A DNA stretch of 64,000 bases. It comes from Nocardia aurea (GTDB taxonomy: Bacteria; Actinomycetota; Actinomycetes; Mycobacteriales; Mycobacteriaceae). The notes below the pieces were generated by a model, which was given only the letters and a program-made list of their open reading frames with translations, did not search any database and was not told the DNA's origin. The stretch lies in NCBI RefSeq assembly GCF_003123685.1, contig NZ_QCYJ01000127.1:593095-657094 (forward strand), read 5' to 3'. Shown here piece after piece: positions 1-8,708 of the stretch (its first letter is position 1; each line of letters starts with the position of its first letter). A program made the translations under genes and the position numbers.

Positions 1-1
1 C

Positions 2-559
2 GGCGCCGTGCTGCACGGCATCGCCGACTACGTGGTCGACAACTACATCGATGTCGCGGCCTCGGTCGAACTGGATATCGACGCGATGGAGGAAGAGGTC
101 TTCACCCCGCGCAGCCAGGTCGCCATCGAATCGATCTATCAGCTCAAACGCGAAGTCGTCGAATTGCGCCGCGCGGTGAATCCGCTGGCGATCCCGCTCC
201 AACTGCTCGGCCACAAATCGGATCTCCCGCTGCCCAAGGAGATCAGGCGCTACATGCGCGATGTGGCCGACCACCACACCAGCGTGGCCGAGCGCATCAC
301 CGATTTCGACGGGTCTCTCAGCGCGTTGATCAGCGCGGCGCTGGCCAAGATCGGTGTCCAGCAGAACACCGATATGCGCAAGATCTCGGCCTACGTCGCC
401 ATCGCGGCGGTGCCGACGATGATCGCGGGTATCTACGGGATGAATTTCGAACACATGCCGGAACTCCGGTGGACCTACGGATATCCACTGATCATCGGCA
501 TCATCATCACCATATGCACGCTGCTGCTGATCCTGTTCCGACGGAACCACTGGCTCTGA
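2..559 (+). CDS. corA: CorA-family magnesium transporter, C-terminal part (5' end outside window)
   Basis: This is the C-terminal half of a CorA divalent-cation channel, an inner-membrane protein that admits Mg2+. The reading frame is open to the left edge, so the true start lies before the window. The visible part has the long helical stalk and then two membrane helices near the C-terminus. The YGMNF (GMN) signature follows the first helix, and a short basic tail (FRRNHWL) ends the protein. The M. tuberculosis counterpart is Rv1239c. It sits tail to tail with the SUFU-domain gene. Other Mg2+-related proteins (soluble MgtE-N/CBS, DUF1003) follow closely, as in mycobacteria. Confidence 0.93.
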   Translation, partial: GAVLHGIADYVVDNYIDVAASVELDIDAMEEEVFTPRSQVAIESIYQLKREVVELRRAVNPLAIPLQLLGHKSDLPLPKEIRRYMRDVADHHTSVAERITDFDGSLSALISAALAKIGVQQNTDMRKISAYVAIAAVPTMIAGIYGMNFEHMPELRWTYGYPLIIGIIITICTLLLILFRRNHWL

Positions 560-655
560 GCCCGCGCCCGAACACCCTCGCGGCGCAACCGATCGCGGTC
601 GACGGCAACCGCGGGCGGTACCACAGGTGGTGATCGATCCGAACCGGGCGACCGA

Positions 656-1237
656 CTACAGCGAGGCCGCCCCGCGCGCCGGATCGTGCACGTCGATCCC
701 GGCCTCGCCCCACGCGTCACGCAGTGCGCTCGCCCCGCGCACCCGGACCCACGCCGCTTCGGTCGCCGTCACCGGCGTGACCGTGAGATAGCGGACCGGG
801 TCGGCCGGTTCGGGCAGCACGACCTCTGGGATGTCGCTGTCACCGAGCAGGACGGCGGTGAAATTCGCGCCCGCCCACATCGGCTCGCCCAGATCCAGCA
901 GCGCGTCCGGTTGCAGCACGACGCCTTCCACGGCGGGCGTGGCGACCAGGACCCCGAGCGCGCGCACGAGTCCCGCGGTCTCGCCGATTCCGGCGCGCAG
1001 GGACAGGACCAGTTCGGCGCGTGGTCCACGCACCGGATCCGCCAGCAGGTCACCGGGATCGCCCATCGGATGACGTGAGCCGCCGAGAGTGACGAAACGC
1101 ACCAGATCGCCGTCGTGGATGCGCAGGATCTCGATGGCCTCCAGACCGAGGAAGGTCACCGAGGCCGAGTCGACCCCGGCGGCGGCGACGCCGTAGTGGT
1201 CGAGCACTCCGGCGCGGACCTTGTCGACTACTTCCAT
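656..1237 (-). CDS. Suppressor-of-fused (SUFU) domain protein
   Basis: A 193-residue soluble protein with the pattern of bacterial SUFU-domain proteins: a start of the type MEVVDKVRAGVLDHYG, then a compact alpha/beta domain (TFLGLEAIEILRI, RFVTLGGSRHPMG, RAELVLSLR). Bacterial SUFU proteins have no agreed biochemical role. Some act as immunity proteins, but no toxin is visible here. It lies 3 bp downstream of the GSP17M-like gene on the same strand, so the two are probably cotranscribed. No membrane segment or signal peptide is seen. Confidence 0.75.
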   Translation of the reverse strand: MEVVDKVRAGVLDHYGVAAAGVDSASVTFLGLEAIEILRIHDGDLVRFVTLGGSRHPMGDPGDLLADPVRGPRAELVLSLRAGIGETAGLVRALGVLVATPAVEGVVLQPDALLDLGEPMWAGANFTAVLLGDSDIPEVVLPEPADPVRYLTVTPVTATEAAWVRVRGASALRDAWGEAGIDVHDPARGAASL

Positions 1238-1240
1238 CCG

Positions 1241-1732
1241 TCAGATCGCCAGCCTGGCGAGCATGTCGCGCGCCTGCTCGGCCGATTTCGGATCACACAG
1301 CACGTCGTAACGGCCCGCGACCAACTGCATGGTCGAGGCGAAATCACGCTGACCCTTGGTCGCCGCGTACGGGATCGAGGTGGTGATGACGCCGAAGATG
1401 ATGCCGCCGACCAGACCGACCAGCAGCGGCCCGAAGGCGCCGCCGGTGGTGAACAGGCTCAGCAACAGACCGAGAAACAGGCCCAGCCACGCGCCGCTCA
1501 CCACGCCGCCGCCGATGACCTTGCCCCACGTCAACCGGTAGAGCACGCGTTCTACCTGCATCAGGTCGACGCCGACGATCGTCACGTCCTGTACCGGGAA
1601 TTGATTGTCGGCCAGGTAGTCGACAGCCTTCTGCGCCTCGGCATAGGTCGGATAGGAGCCGACCGGCCAACCCGACGGTGGGGTGGGGAGACCCTGCCGG
1701 GCGCGGCTCGAGCCTCCTAGAGGATTCGTCAT
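1241..1732 (-). CDS. General stress protein 17M-like membrane protein
   Basis: A 163-residue protein. Its N-terminal 90 residues match the heat-induced/GSP17M-type domain (GSYPTYAEAQKAVDYLAD, VTIVGVDLMQVERVL). Two hydrophobic segments follow (VIGGGVVSGAWLGLFLGLLL and GPLLVGLVGGIIFGVIT), then a short tail ending DMLARLAI. M. tuberculosis Rv1231c is the positional match. Role unknown; the family is linked to general stress and envelope homeostasis. It is divergent from the MgtE-N/CBS gene across about 107 bp. A CAGAAT box 7 nt before the ATG could be its -10 element, which would make the transcript leaderless. Confidence 0.8.
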   Translation of the reverse strand: MTNPLGGSSRARQGLPTPPSGWPVGSYPTYAEAQKAVDYLADNQFPVQDVTIVGVDLMQVERVLYRLTWGKVIGGGVVSGAWLGLFLGLLLSLFTTGGAFGPLLVGLVGGIIFGVITTSIPYAATKGQRDFASTMQLVAGRYDVLCDPKSAEQARDMLARLAI

Positions 1733-1826
1733 ATCACCATTCTGCTATCACGCCGGGATTTCCGGGGATGTGAAACGCGTGTTCTTGTCGTCCGTGGCGT
1801 GGCGGGTGCGCTCGCCCGCGAACCTC

Positions 1827-1832
1827 TAGCCT
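1827..1832 (+). promoter_or_regulatory. Candidate leaderless -10 element for the MgtE-N/CBS gene
   Basis: TAGCCT, matching TANNNT, ends 7 nt before the ATG at 1840, which places the predicted transcript start on the A of the start codon. No Shine-Dalgarno sequence is present in the gap. Confidence 0.5.
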
Positions 1833-1839
1833 GACAGCC

Positions 1840-3126
1840 ATGGCAGCAACCAGGGTTTACGTCGCCAGGCTGGCCGGCCTGGTGGTGCTGGGACCGGACG
1901 GCGAGTCCATCGGCCGTATCCGCGATGTCGTCGTGGCCATCCGCTACGACCGCCAACAGCCCCGGGTGCACGGCCTCGTCGTCGAACTGCCGAGCCGGAG
2001 GCGGATTTTCGTACCCATGCTGCGGGTGACCGCGATCGAGCCGGGCGTTGTCACCTTGAACACCGGAACCGTGAGCCTGCGCCGCTTCGCACAGCGACCG
2101 GGTGAACTGCTCGCCATCGCGCAGATCGTGGATTCGGCCGTCCGGGTGGACGATCCGGACCTGCCCGACCTGGTCGACATCGACGTGTTCGTGGTGGATC
2201 TGGGTCTCGAGCAGACCAGGACGCGGGATTGGCGGATCTCGCGAGTCGCGGTGCGGGGGCACCGGCGGATCGGTCGCAGGCGGACCGTGCACGTGGTCGA
2301 CTGGTCGCGCGTGTCCGGTCTTACGCCGTACGAGATCGGCAGACCGGGCCAGGACGTGACGACACTGCTGGAACAGTTCGAGGGTCTGCGCGCCGCCGAC
2401 GTCGCCCATCTGCTGCGCGAGTTGCCGGAGAAGCGCCGGATGGAGGTCGCCGAGGCACTCGATGACGAACGCCTCGCCGACGTCGTCCAGGAATTGCCCG
2501 ACGACGACCAGATCGATCTGCTCGGCCACCTCGAGGTGCGCAGGGCCGCCGACGTCCTCGAGGCGATGGATCCCGACGACGCCGCCGACCTGCTCGGCGA
2601 ACTCTCCACCGGCGAACGCGAATCGCTGCTCGCCCTGATGGATCCGCAGGAATCCGAACCGGTCCGCAGGTTGCTCCAGCACTCCCCCGACACCGCGGGC
2701 GGTCTGATGACCCCCAAGCCGGTGATCCTGACGCCGTCGACGACGGTCGCCGAAGCACTGGCCCGGGTCCGCAATCCCGATCTGACCCCGGCGCTGGCGT
2801 CGATGGTCTTCGTGGTCCGTCCGCCGACCGCGACGCCGACCGGACGCTATCTGGGCTGTGTCCACCTCCAGCAGTTGCTGCGCGAACCACCGGCGCATCT
2901 GGTCGGCGGGATACTCGACAGCGATCTGTCCCCGCTGCGCGTCGAGGTGTCGCTGTCGGCGGTGACCCGCTATTTCGCCACCTACAACCTGGTGTGCGGC
3001 CCGGTGGTCGACGCGGAGAGTCATCTGCTGGGCGCCGTCACCGTGGACGACGTACTCGATCACCTGCTGCCGGAGGATTGGCGCGAGCAGGAGGAATCAC
3101 ACGAAGGGGTGCCAGGGCATGAGTGA
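1840..3126 (+). CDS. Soluble MgtE N-domain plus CBS-pair protein
   Basis: A 428-residue cytosolic protein. Residues 1-115 look like a PRC-barrel-type domain (LAGLVVLGPDGESIGRIRDVVV). Residues about 170-285 are the MgtE superhelical N-domain with repeated 'ADVLEAMDPDDAADLL' elements, ending at PDTAGGLMT. Residues 285-425 form a CBS pair. MgtE is normally a Mg2+ channel, but the five-helix membrane domain is missing here, so this is a regulator-like relative rather than a transporter (Rv1232c type). It overlaps the next gene by 8 bp, indicating translational coupling. A role in Mg2+ sensing or in regulating CorA is inference. Confidence 0.87.
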   Translation: MAATRVYVARLAGLVVLGPDGESIGRIRDVVVAIRYDRQQPRVHGLVVELPSRRRIFVPMLRVTAIEPGVVTLNTGTVSLRRFAQRPGELLAIAQIVDSAVRVDDPDLPDLVDIDVFVVDLGLEQTRTRDWRISRVAVRGHRRIGRRRTVHVVDWSRVSGLTPYEIGRPGQDVTTLLEQFEGLRAADVAHLLRELPEKRRMEVAEALDDERLADVVQELPDDDQIDLLGHLEVRRAADVLEAMDPDDAADLLGELSTGERESLLALMDPQESEPVRRLLQHSPDTAGGLMTPKPVILTPSTTVAEALARVRNPDLTPALASMVFVVRPPTATPTGRYLGCVHLQQLLREPPAHLVGGILDSDLSPLRVEVSLSAVTRYFATYNLVCGPVVDAESHLLGAVTVDDVLDHLLPEDWREQEESHEGVPGHE

Positions 3127-3709
3127 GAAGAGCCCGGCGAGGCTGCGGCTGGAGACACCGCTGGAAACCCGTTTCCGCATCGACTGGGATGCCGAGGCGC
3201 TGGCCCGCAGTAGTGAGCGGGTGGCGCGATTCCTCGGTACCGGACGCTATCTGGCGATGCAGACCGTGCTCGTCGTCGTCTGGATCCTGATCAACGTCTT
3301 CGTGGTGGCGCTGCGCTGGGATCCCTATCCGTTCATCCTGCTCAATCTGGCCTTCTCCACCCAGGCCGCCTACGCCGCCCCGCTGATCCTGCTCGCCCAG
3401 AATCGCCAGGACAACCGGGACCGGGTCGCGCTCGAAGAGGACAGGTCGAGGGCGACCCAGACCAAGGCGGATACCGAATTCCTCGCTCGCGAACTCGCGG
3501 CGCTGCGGATCGCGGTCGGCGAAGTGGCGACACGCGACTATCTGCGCCGCGAACTCGAGGAGATGAAAGAGGTGCTCGACCGAATCGATGCCGCGGCGTC
3601 ACCGGATCGTGCGCACGATATCAACAAGACATCGAAGGCGCGTCGCAAGAAAACCTCCGGTCAGAAGCAGGGAGGTGACCCGATTCCGCCGCAGCCAACC
3701 GATCCATGA
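3119..3709 (+). CDS. DUF1003 membrane protein
   Basis: A 196-residue DUF1003 protein. A short cytosolic N-terminus is followed by two membrane helices (LAMQTVLVVVWILINVFVVAL and FILLNLAFSTQAAYAAPLIL), the family's LLAQNRQ-rich signature, a long charged helix (about 105-160) with coiled-coil character, and a Lys/Arg-rich tail. Function unknown; members often sit beside Mg2+-transport genes, as here. The ATG overlaps the end of the MgtE-N/CBS gene, so the two are translationally coupled. Confidence 0.87.
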   Translation: MSEKSPARLRLETPLETRFRIDWDAEALARSSERVARFLGTGRYLAMQTVLVVVWILINVFVVALRWDPYPFILLNLAFSTQAAYAAPLILLAQNRQDNRDRVALEEDRSRATQTKADTEFLARELAALRIAVGEVATRDYLRRELEEMKEVLDRIDAAASPDRAHDINKTSKARRKKTSGQKQGGDPIPPQPTDP

Positions 3710-3828
3710 CCGGAAATGCTCAACAACCACTTGACCCATGGGTAACCTGGAGAACGTTGTCCCGAGCGGGTCGGATGCGAAATGTCCCGGACAGCCGCTC
3801 TCACGACGTCGAGGATTGGTGTGGCCGA

Positions 3829-5214
3829 ATGCGTATATCTGCTCCGATTACCGTGTCGGCCCTGGTAGTGGCGGGTCTCGTCGTCACGGGATCGGGTACC
3901 AACACCACCGATGAGACCACGGCACCGCAGGCGACCGACGCGTTGCTCGCCGCTTCGAACGGCCCCGGCGGTACCGGCAACGCGCCAGACAACACCACGG
4001 AAGCAGAACTGTCTCGGACAGTCGGCTTGCTGCCGGTGACCCCTCAGGCGCCCCGCAAACTCACGGCAATGACGCCGCCCGCCGACGGTAACGCCCCCTT
4101 CGCCGGAACGGTTCCGCTTCGTGACATCGTGCTGCCCGCCACCGGCGGTGCGCTCGGCATCCCGGAAATCGTGCTCGCGGCCTATCGCAACGCGGAGCTG
4201 GCAATGGAATCGGCGGCGCCGGACTGCGGCCTGCCGTGGAATCTGCTCGCGGGAATCGGACGGATCGAATCCGGTCACGCGAGCGGCGGGCGAACCGACG
4301 CCGCGGGCACCACGGTCACCCCGATCTTCGGCCCGGCGCTCGACGGCACCCTGCCGGGCAACGAGGTCATCCAGGCCACCGACGGCGGCTACGTGCGCGC
4401 GCTCGGGCCGATGCAGTTCCTCCCGAGCACGTGGAGCCACTACGCCTCCGACGGCAACGGCGACGGGGTCGCCGATCCGCACAACGTCTTCGACGCGACC
4501 GTCGCGGCGGGTAAGTACCTGTGCTCGGGCGGGCTGAACCTGCGCGACCCGGCACAGGAACTGCGGGCCGTGCTGCGCTACAACAACTCGATGTCCTACG
4601 CGGCCAACGTCTTGAGCTGGTCGGCGGCCTATCGCACCGGCGGCAAGCCGAGCCAGGACCGCATCTACCCCGGTCTGATCCCGCCCGGTCAGGCGCCGAA
4701 TCCGGACATGCTGGCGGCGAACAGGACGACACCGAGCCCGTCCACCCAGGCCGAATTGCCACCGAACGCGCCGACCACGGTCGACCCGGCCGCCCCGACC
4801 CAGGTGATGATCACCATCCCCGGCCTGCCGCCGATCCCGTGCGGCATCTTCTGCCCCACACCCGCGCCGCCCGCTAATCCATGTGAGACGCAGACGATTC
4901 CGGCGCCGATGCCGCGCCCGGGCGATCCGGCGCTCCCCCCGGCGGCCCAGACATTCGGCGCGGGCGAACAGCAGGACCCACGGGCGATAGCACCCGCGCC
5001 CGCCTGCGCGCCGCTGATGCCCGATATCGGCGAACAGCGGACAACCGTGCCCGCACCCGCGCCGGAGGCGGCTCCCGAGACCGTGCCCGCCGAAACCCCG
5101 GAACCCGAACTGCCCGAGGCCCCGCAGCAGGAAGCGGCGCCCACGCCGACGCCCCAACCCGGCATCACCCTGCCGTTCAACATCGTCATCCCACTTCCGC
5201 CCGTCGGTCCCTGA
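3829..5214 (+). CDS. Secreted lytic transglycosylase with proline-rich tail
   Basis: A peptidoglycan-cleaving lytic transglycosylase (Rv1230c type). I start at ATG 3829, which gives a clean signal peptide (MRISAPITVSALVVAGLVV). An upstream in-frame ATG at 3706 overlaps the DUF1003 stop but would add 41 hydrophilic residues before the signal. The SLT domain covers about 115-280. The likely catalytic Glu is residue 147 in GIGRIESGH, and GPMQFLPSTW and a YNNSMSYAANVL segment follow. Residues about 285-461 are a Pro/Ala/Glu-rich tail with four cysteines, probably a wall-spanning linker. A paralogue lacking the tail follows directly. Confidence 0.88.
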   Translation: MRISAPITVSALVVAGLVVTGSGTNTTDETTAPQATDALLAASNGPGGTGNAPDNTTEAELSRTVGLLPVTPQAPRKLTAMTPPADGNAPFAGTVPLRDIVLPATGGALGIPEIVLAAYRNAELAMESAAPDCGLPWNLLAGIGRIESGHASGGRTDAAGTTVTPIFGPALDGTLPGNEVIQATDGGYVRALGPMQFLPSTWSHYASDGNGDGVADPHNVFDATVAAGKYLCSGGLNLRDPAQELRAVLRYNNSMSYAANVLSWSAAYRTGGKPSQDRIYPGLIPPGQAPNPDMLAANRTTPSPSTQAELPPNAPTTVDPAAPTQVMITIPGLPPIPCGIFCPTPAPPANPCETQTIPAPMPRPGDPALPPAAQTFGAGEQQDPRAIAPAPACAPLMPDIGEQRTTVPAPAPEAAPETVPAETPEPELPEAPQQEAAPTPTPQPGITLPFNIVIPLPPVGP

Positions 5215-5230
5215 CCAAACCTCGATCGAG

Positions 5231-5247
5231 GTCACGAAGCAGTAACA
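5231..5247 (+). promoter_or_regulatory. Candidate MtrA-type direct repeat upstream of the second transglycosylase
   Basis: GTCACG-aagca-GTAACA: two half-sites in direct orientation with an 11-bp period, 68 bp before the start codon. Similar direct repeats are described for the cell-wall regulator MtrA of actinobacteria. The assignment is by resemblance only. Confidence 0.3.
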
Positions 5248-5314
5248 AAAAGATCTCGAATGCGGTACCCTCTCCTAGAGTTTCAATCTTGAAAGCGGAG
5301 GAGGGCACCACACC

Positions 5315-6166
5315 GTGGGGCGTCACCGTAAACCTTCGACCGGTGTAAAAGTCGGGCGAACTTCTGTCCTAGCTCTGTCAGGTTTGCTCCCCGCCGGCGT
5401 CATCGCCGTCGCGGGCGCCTCCGACCTGGACCCCGCCATGCAGGCGGATATCCAACCGTCCCCCGAGGAAGATCGCGACGCGCTCGGCGCGCGCCTGGCC
5501 GCCGCGCTCGACGAGACCGCGGACCACGCCATGGCGCAACAGGGTTTCCGTGCCCCGCCGGTGGTCAAAACCGTTGCGCTGCCGGATAACCGGGCGCGCG
5601 CCGAGATGCCCGCCGGGCCGCTCGGCATTCCCGGCATCGCGGTCGCCGCCTACCAGAACGCCGAACAGGTCCTGCACACCGAGGATCCCGAATGCGGGAT
5701 GTCCTGGTCGATGCTCGCCGGTATCGGCCGGGTGGAATCGACCCACGCCTTCGGTGGCAAGGCCGATGCCGACGGCAACCCGCTCTCCCCGGTCTACGGC
5801 CCGGTGCTCGACGGCTCGCTGTACGGCAACCACGTCATTCACGACAGCGACGACGGCGCGCTGGACGGGCTCAACGGGTACGACCGCGCGATCGGCCCGA
5901 TGCAGTTCCTGCCCGACACCTGGAAGCGCTACGCCGCCGACGGCAACAACGACGGCGTCGCCGACCCGCAGAACCTCTTCGACGCCACGCTGACGGCCGG
6001 GAAGTACCTCTGCAGCGGCGGACTCGACATGCGCGACATGTCCCAGCAGACCCGCGCGATCCTTCGCTACAACAACTCGATGGCCTACGTCGCGAACGTC
6101 ATGGCGTGGGCGAACTCGTACAACAACGGCGTCGCTCCGAAGCCCGCGGAACTGCCCCGGATCTGA
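5315..6166 (+). CDS. Secreted lytic transglycosylase (short paralogue)
   Basis: A 283-residue paralogue of the preceding gene. The GTG start follows a strong Shine-Dalgarno (GGAGGAGGG, 5297-5305). The N-terminus is basic (MGRHRKPSTGVKVGR) and leads into a signal or anchor segment (LALSGLLPAGVIAVAGAS). The SLT domain fills about 100-270, with the likely catalytic Glu at residue 141 (GIGRVESTH), then GPMQFLPDTW and RYNNSMAYVANVM. The Pro-rich tail of its neighbour is absent. A possible MtrA box lies upstream, so the pair may be controlled separately. Role: peptidoglycan remodelling in the envelope. Confidence 0.88.
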   Translation: MGRHRKPSTGVKVGRTSVLALSGLLPAGVIAVAGASDLDPAMQADIQPSPEEDRDALGARLAAALDETADHAMAQQGFRAPPVVKTVALPDNRARAEMPAGPLGIPGIAVAAYQNAEQVLHTEDPECGMSWSMLAGIGRVESTHAFGGKADADGNPLSPVYGPVLDGSLYGNHVIHDSDDGALDGLNGYDRAIGPMQFLPDTWKRYAADGNNDGVADPQNLFDATLTAGKYLCSGGLDMRDMSQQTRAILRYNNSMAYVANVMAWANSYNNGVAPKPAELPRI

Positions 6167-6172
6167 GAAGAC

Positions 6173-6178
6173 TAAAAT
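6173..6178 (+). promoter_or_regulatory. Candidate leaderless -10 element for mrp
   Basis: TAAAAT, a near-consensus -10, ends 7 nt before ATG 6186. No ribosome-binding site lies between, so mrp is probably transcribed from its own start codon although only 19 bp separate it from the preceding gene. Confidence 0.55.
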
Positions 6179-6185
6179 CGCTGGA

Positions 6186-7322
6186 ATGTCAGTGGTTACG
6201 GAAGCGGATGTGCGAGGAGCCCTCGCAAAGGTCGACGACCCGGAGATCCGCAAGCCGATCACCGAACTGGGCATGGTGAAGAGCATCGGGATCGGCTCCG
6301 ACAGCAATGTCCACATCGAGATCTATCTGACGACGGCCGGTTGCCCGCTGCGGACCGAGATCACCCAGCGGGTCACCAAGGCCGTCGCCGACGTCGCGGG
6401 CGTCGGCGCGGTCACGGTGGAACTCGACGTCATGGACGACGAGCAGCGCACCAACCTGCGCAAGCAGTTGCGCGGCGACTCGCCCGAGCCGGTGATCCCC
6501 TTCGCCCAGCCCGGTTCGCTGACCCGCGTCTACGCGGTGGCCTCGGGCAAGGGCGGGGTCGGGAAATCCAGCGTGACCGTCAATCTCGCGGCGGCCATGG
6601 CCGCGCGCGGGCTGTCGGTCGGCGTGCTCGACGCCGATATCTACGGCCATTCGGTGCCACGCATGCTCGGCACCGATCAGCGCCCCACCCAGGTCGAACG
6701 CATGATCATGCCGCCCGTCGCGCACGGGGTGAAGGTCATCTCGATCGCGATGTTCACCCAGGGCAACACTCCCGTCGTGTGGCGCGGACCGATGCTGCAC
6801 CGGGCACTTCAGCAGTTCCTGGCCGATGTCTTCTGGGGCGACCTCGACGTCCTGCTGCTCGATCTGCCGCCGGGGACCGGCGATGTCGCCATCTCCATCG
6901 CCCAGCTGATCCCGAACGCGGAGATTCTGGTCGTCACCACCCCGCAGCTCGCCGCCGCCGAGGTGGCCGAACGCGCGGGTTCGATCGCGTTGCAGACCCG
7001 TCAGCGCATCGCGGGCGTCGTCGAGAACATGTCGTGGCTCGATCTGCCGGACGGCACCCGGATGGATCTGTACGGGTCGGGCGGCGGCCAGACCGTGGCC
7101 GACAGCCTGAGCCGCGCGGTCGGCGCGAACGTCCCGCTGCTCGGTCAGATCCCGATCGAGCAGGCGGTGCGCGAGTCCGGCGACGAGGGCACGCCGATCG
7201 TGCTGCGCGATCCCGAGAGCTCGGCGGCCAAGGCCCTGCTCGAGGTCGCCGACAAACTGGCGGTGCGGCGGCGTGGCCTGGCCGGGATGTCGCTCGGCAT
7301 CGACACCACGCGTCACCTGTAA
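6186..7322 (+). CDS. mrp: Mrp/ApbC-type Fe-S carrier P-loop ATPase
   Basis: A 378-residue P-loop ATPase of the Mrp/Nbp35 group, thought to carry Fe-S clusters in the cytosol. An N-terminal MIP18/DUF59 domain (about 5-85) holds the only clear cysteine (TAGCPL). A deviant Walker A (GKGGVGKSS, 121-129) follows, then DADIYGHSVPRM and LLLDLPPGTGDV. The usual C-terminal CxxC after 'ENMS' is not present: the segment reads ENMSWLDLPDGTRMD. This matches the actinobacterial form as I know it (Rv1229c). The start is supported by the adjacent -10 box. Confidence 0.92.
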   Translation: MSVVTEADVRGALAKVDDPEIRKPITELGMVKSIGIGSDSNVHIEIYLTTAGCPLRTEITQRVTKAVADVAGVGAVTVELDVMDDEQRTNLRKQLRGDSPEPVIPFAQPGSLTRVYAVASGKGGVGKSSVTVNLAAAMAARGLSVGVLDADIYGHSVPRMLGTDQRPTQVERMIMPPVAHGVKVISIAMFTQGNTPVVWRGPMLHRALQQFLADVFWGDLDVLLLDLPPGTGDVAISIAQLIPNAEILVVTTPQLAAAEVAERAGSIALQTRQRIAGVVENMSWLDLPDGTRMDLYGSGGGQTVADSLSRAVGANVPLLGQIPIEQAVRESGDEGTPIVLRDPESSAAKALLEVADKLAVRRRGLAGMSLGIDTTRHL

Positions 7323-7378
7323 TACGCCTCGGCCCGGCCGGCACACGAGGACATGTGCCACGTGTCGGCCGGTGCCAA

Positions 7379-7384
7379 TAAGCT
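7379..7384 (+). promoter_or_regulatory. Candidate leaderless -10 element for the DivIVA-like gene
   Basis: TAAGCT ends 7 nt before ATG 7392. It supports that start over the in-frame ATG at 7353. Confidence 0.5.
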
Positions 7385-7391
7385 CATCGGC

Positions 7392-8045
7392 ATGCTCACG
7401 CTGCTTTTCTACGTGCTGATCGTAGGCCTCGTGGCCGCGATGCTCTTCCTGCTCGCGAGTGTGGTGTTCGGGCGGGGGGAGGAACTGGGGCCGCTGCCCG
7501 AGGGCACGACGGCCACCGTGCTGCCCGCGGAGGGCATCAGCGGGGCCGATGTGCGGGCGCTGCGCTTCCAACAGGTGGTGCGCGGATACAAGGCGGGCGA
7601 GGTGGACTGGGCGCTGGCGCGACTGGCCGCCCGCATCGATGAGTTGCAACGGGAATTGGCGTACGCGCGCGGTGGTGCGGCCGAGTCCGCCGTACCCGCG
7701 AGCGCGCTGCGGACCGGCCCGCAGCCCGCACCGGCTCCGGTCCCGCACCGGCATCCCTGGCCGGAGACGCCCGCGCCGCCACGTGCCCCGTGGGGCGTGG
7801 CGGCGGGGCAATCCGATCCGCCGCCACTACCCCTGGCCGGGCTGACGAGCGCGCAGCCGGTCGTCGCCCCGGCGCCGGAGGTATCCCCGCCCTCGGACAG
7901 CGCGCCGCTCGATGCGCGGCCCGAGCAGGCACCGGAGACACCGCACCGGGGCGCGCCCGCCGATCCGGGAGCGCGACGACCGGACTCGGGGCAGAACGGC
8001 GATTCCGCGCGACCCCGTGACCACTCGACCCCCGATTCGCCGTGA
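7392..8045 (+). CDS. DivIVA-domain single-pass membrane protein
   Basis: About 217 residues. The N-terminus is a membrane helix (LTLLFYVLIVGLVAAMLFLLASVVFG). A short DivIVA-like element follows (DVRALRFQQVVRGYKAGEVDWALARL with a coiled coil to about residue 95). The rest is a Pro/Ala/Glu-rich disordered tail. DivIVA/Wag31-like domains recognise curved membrane or scaffold polar growth; a role here is inference. The stop overlaps the GTG of tag, giving a coupled pair like Rv1209-Rv1210 tagA. Confidence 0.75.
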   Translation: MLTLLFYVLIVGLVAAMLFLLASVVFGRGEELGPLPEGTTATVLPAEGISGADVRALRFQQVVRGYKAGEVDWALARLAARIDELQRELAYARGGAAESAVPASALRTGPQPAPAPVPHRHPWPETPAPPRAPWGVAAGQSDPPPLPLAGLTSAQPVVAPAPEVSPPSDSAPLDARPEQAPETPHRGAPADPGARRPDSGQNGDSARPRDHSTPDSP

Positions 8046-8602
8046 CCGCCGTGCCGTTGAGCGACGGCCGATTTCGGTGCCCCTGGGCGGAGTCTTCTCA
8101 GCTGTATCGCGATTACCACGATCAGGAGTGGGGCCGTCCCCTGCACGGTGACGACGCCATGTTCGAGAGAATGTGCCTGGAGGCATTCCAGTCCGGGCTC
8201 GCGTGGATCACCATCCTGCGTAAGCGCCCCGCCTTCCGGACAGCATTTTCCGGATTCTCCATCGAACGGGTCGCCGAGTTCGGCGACGATGATGTGGCGC
8301 GTTTGCTCGCCGATACCGGCATCGTGCGCAACCGGGCGAAAATCGAGGCCGCCATCGCCAATGCCGAGGTTGCCTGCGACCTCGACACCGGCCTCGACGA
8401 GCTGATCTGGTCGTTCGCTCCGCCCGCGCGCCCGAGGCCGCGCGAGCTGGCCGAAGTGCCCGCTACCAGCCCCGAATCCATCGCTCTTGCAAAAGAATTG
8501 AAGAAACGCGGATTTCGTTTCATCGGACCGACGACCGCGTATGCGTTGATGCAGGCCACCGGAATGGTCGACGATCATCTGAGCGATTGCTGGATCCGCT
8601 GA
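8042..8602 (+). CDS. tag: DNA-3-methyladenine glycosylase I
   Basis: A 186-residue base-excision glycosylase that removes N3-methyladenine from alkylated DNA. The family signature is complete: CPWAESSQLYRDYHDQEWG at the N-terminus, MCLEAFQSGLAWITILRKR, GFRFIGPTTAYALMQATG, and DHLSDC near the end. The N-terminal Cys/His and the C-terminal His/Cys are the known zinc ligands. The GTG start overlaps the previous stop (GTGA). Positional match: Rv1210 tagA. Confidence 0.93.
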   Translation: MTAVPLSDGRFRCPWAESSQLYRDYHDQEWGRPLHGDDAMFERMCLEAFQSGLAWITILRKRPAFRTAFSGFSIERVAEFGDDDVARLLADTGIVRNRAKIEAAIANAEVACDLDTGLDELIWSFAPPARPRPRELAEVPATSPESIALAKELKKRGFRFIGPTTAYALMQATGMVDDHLSDCWIR

Positions 8603-8685
8603 AGCCGTCGGATCACCGACCTCCCGGTCACATTTCGAACTCAGGTATCCGTCGAGATCGGCAATAGGGAAGAATAGATCGGTGT

Positions 8686-8708
8686 AGCTCGCCAAATGCC
8701 GGCGAGCT
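8686..8708 (+). terminator. Hairpin between tag and the DUF3117 gene
   Basis: AGCTCGCC-aaatgcc-GGCGAGCT, an 8-bp perfect stem with a 7-nt loop and no T-tract. It may terminate the tag transcript or sit in the leader of the next gene. Confidence 0.4.

Noticed and set aside
1729..3063. A 444-codon minus-strand frame opposite the MgtE-N/CBS gene
   Set aside because: His/Arg/Gln-rich shadow without motifs; the plus-strand gene has clear domains.
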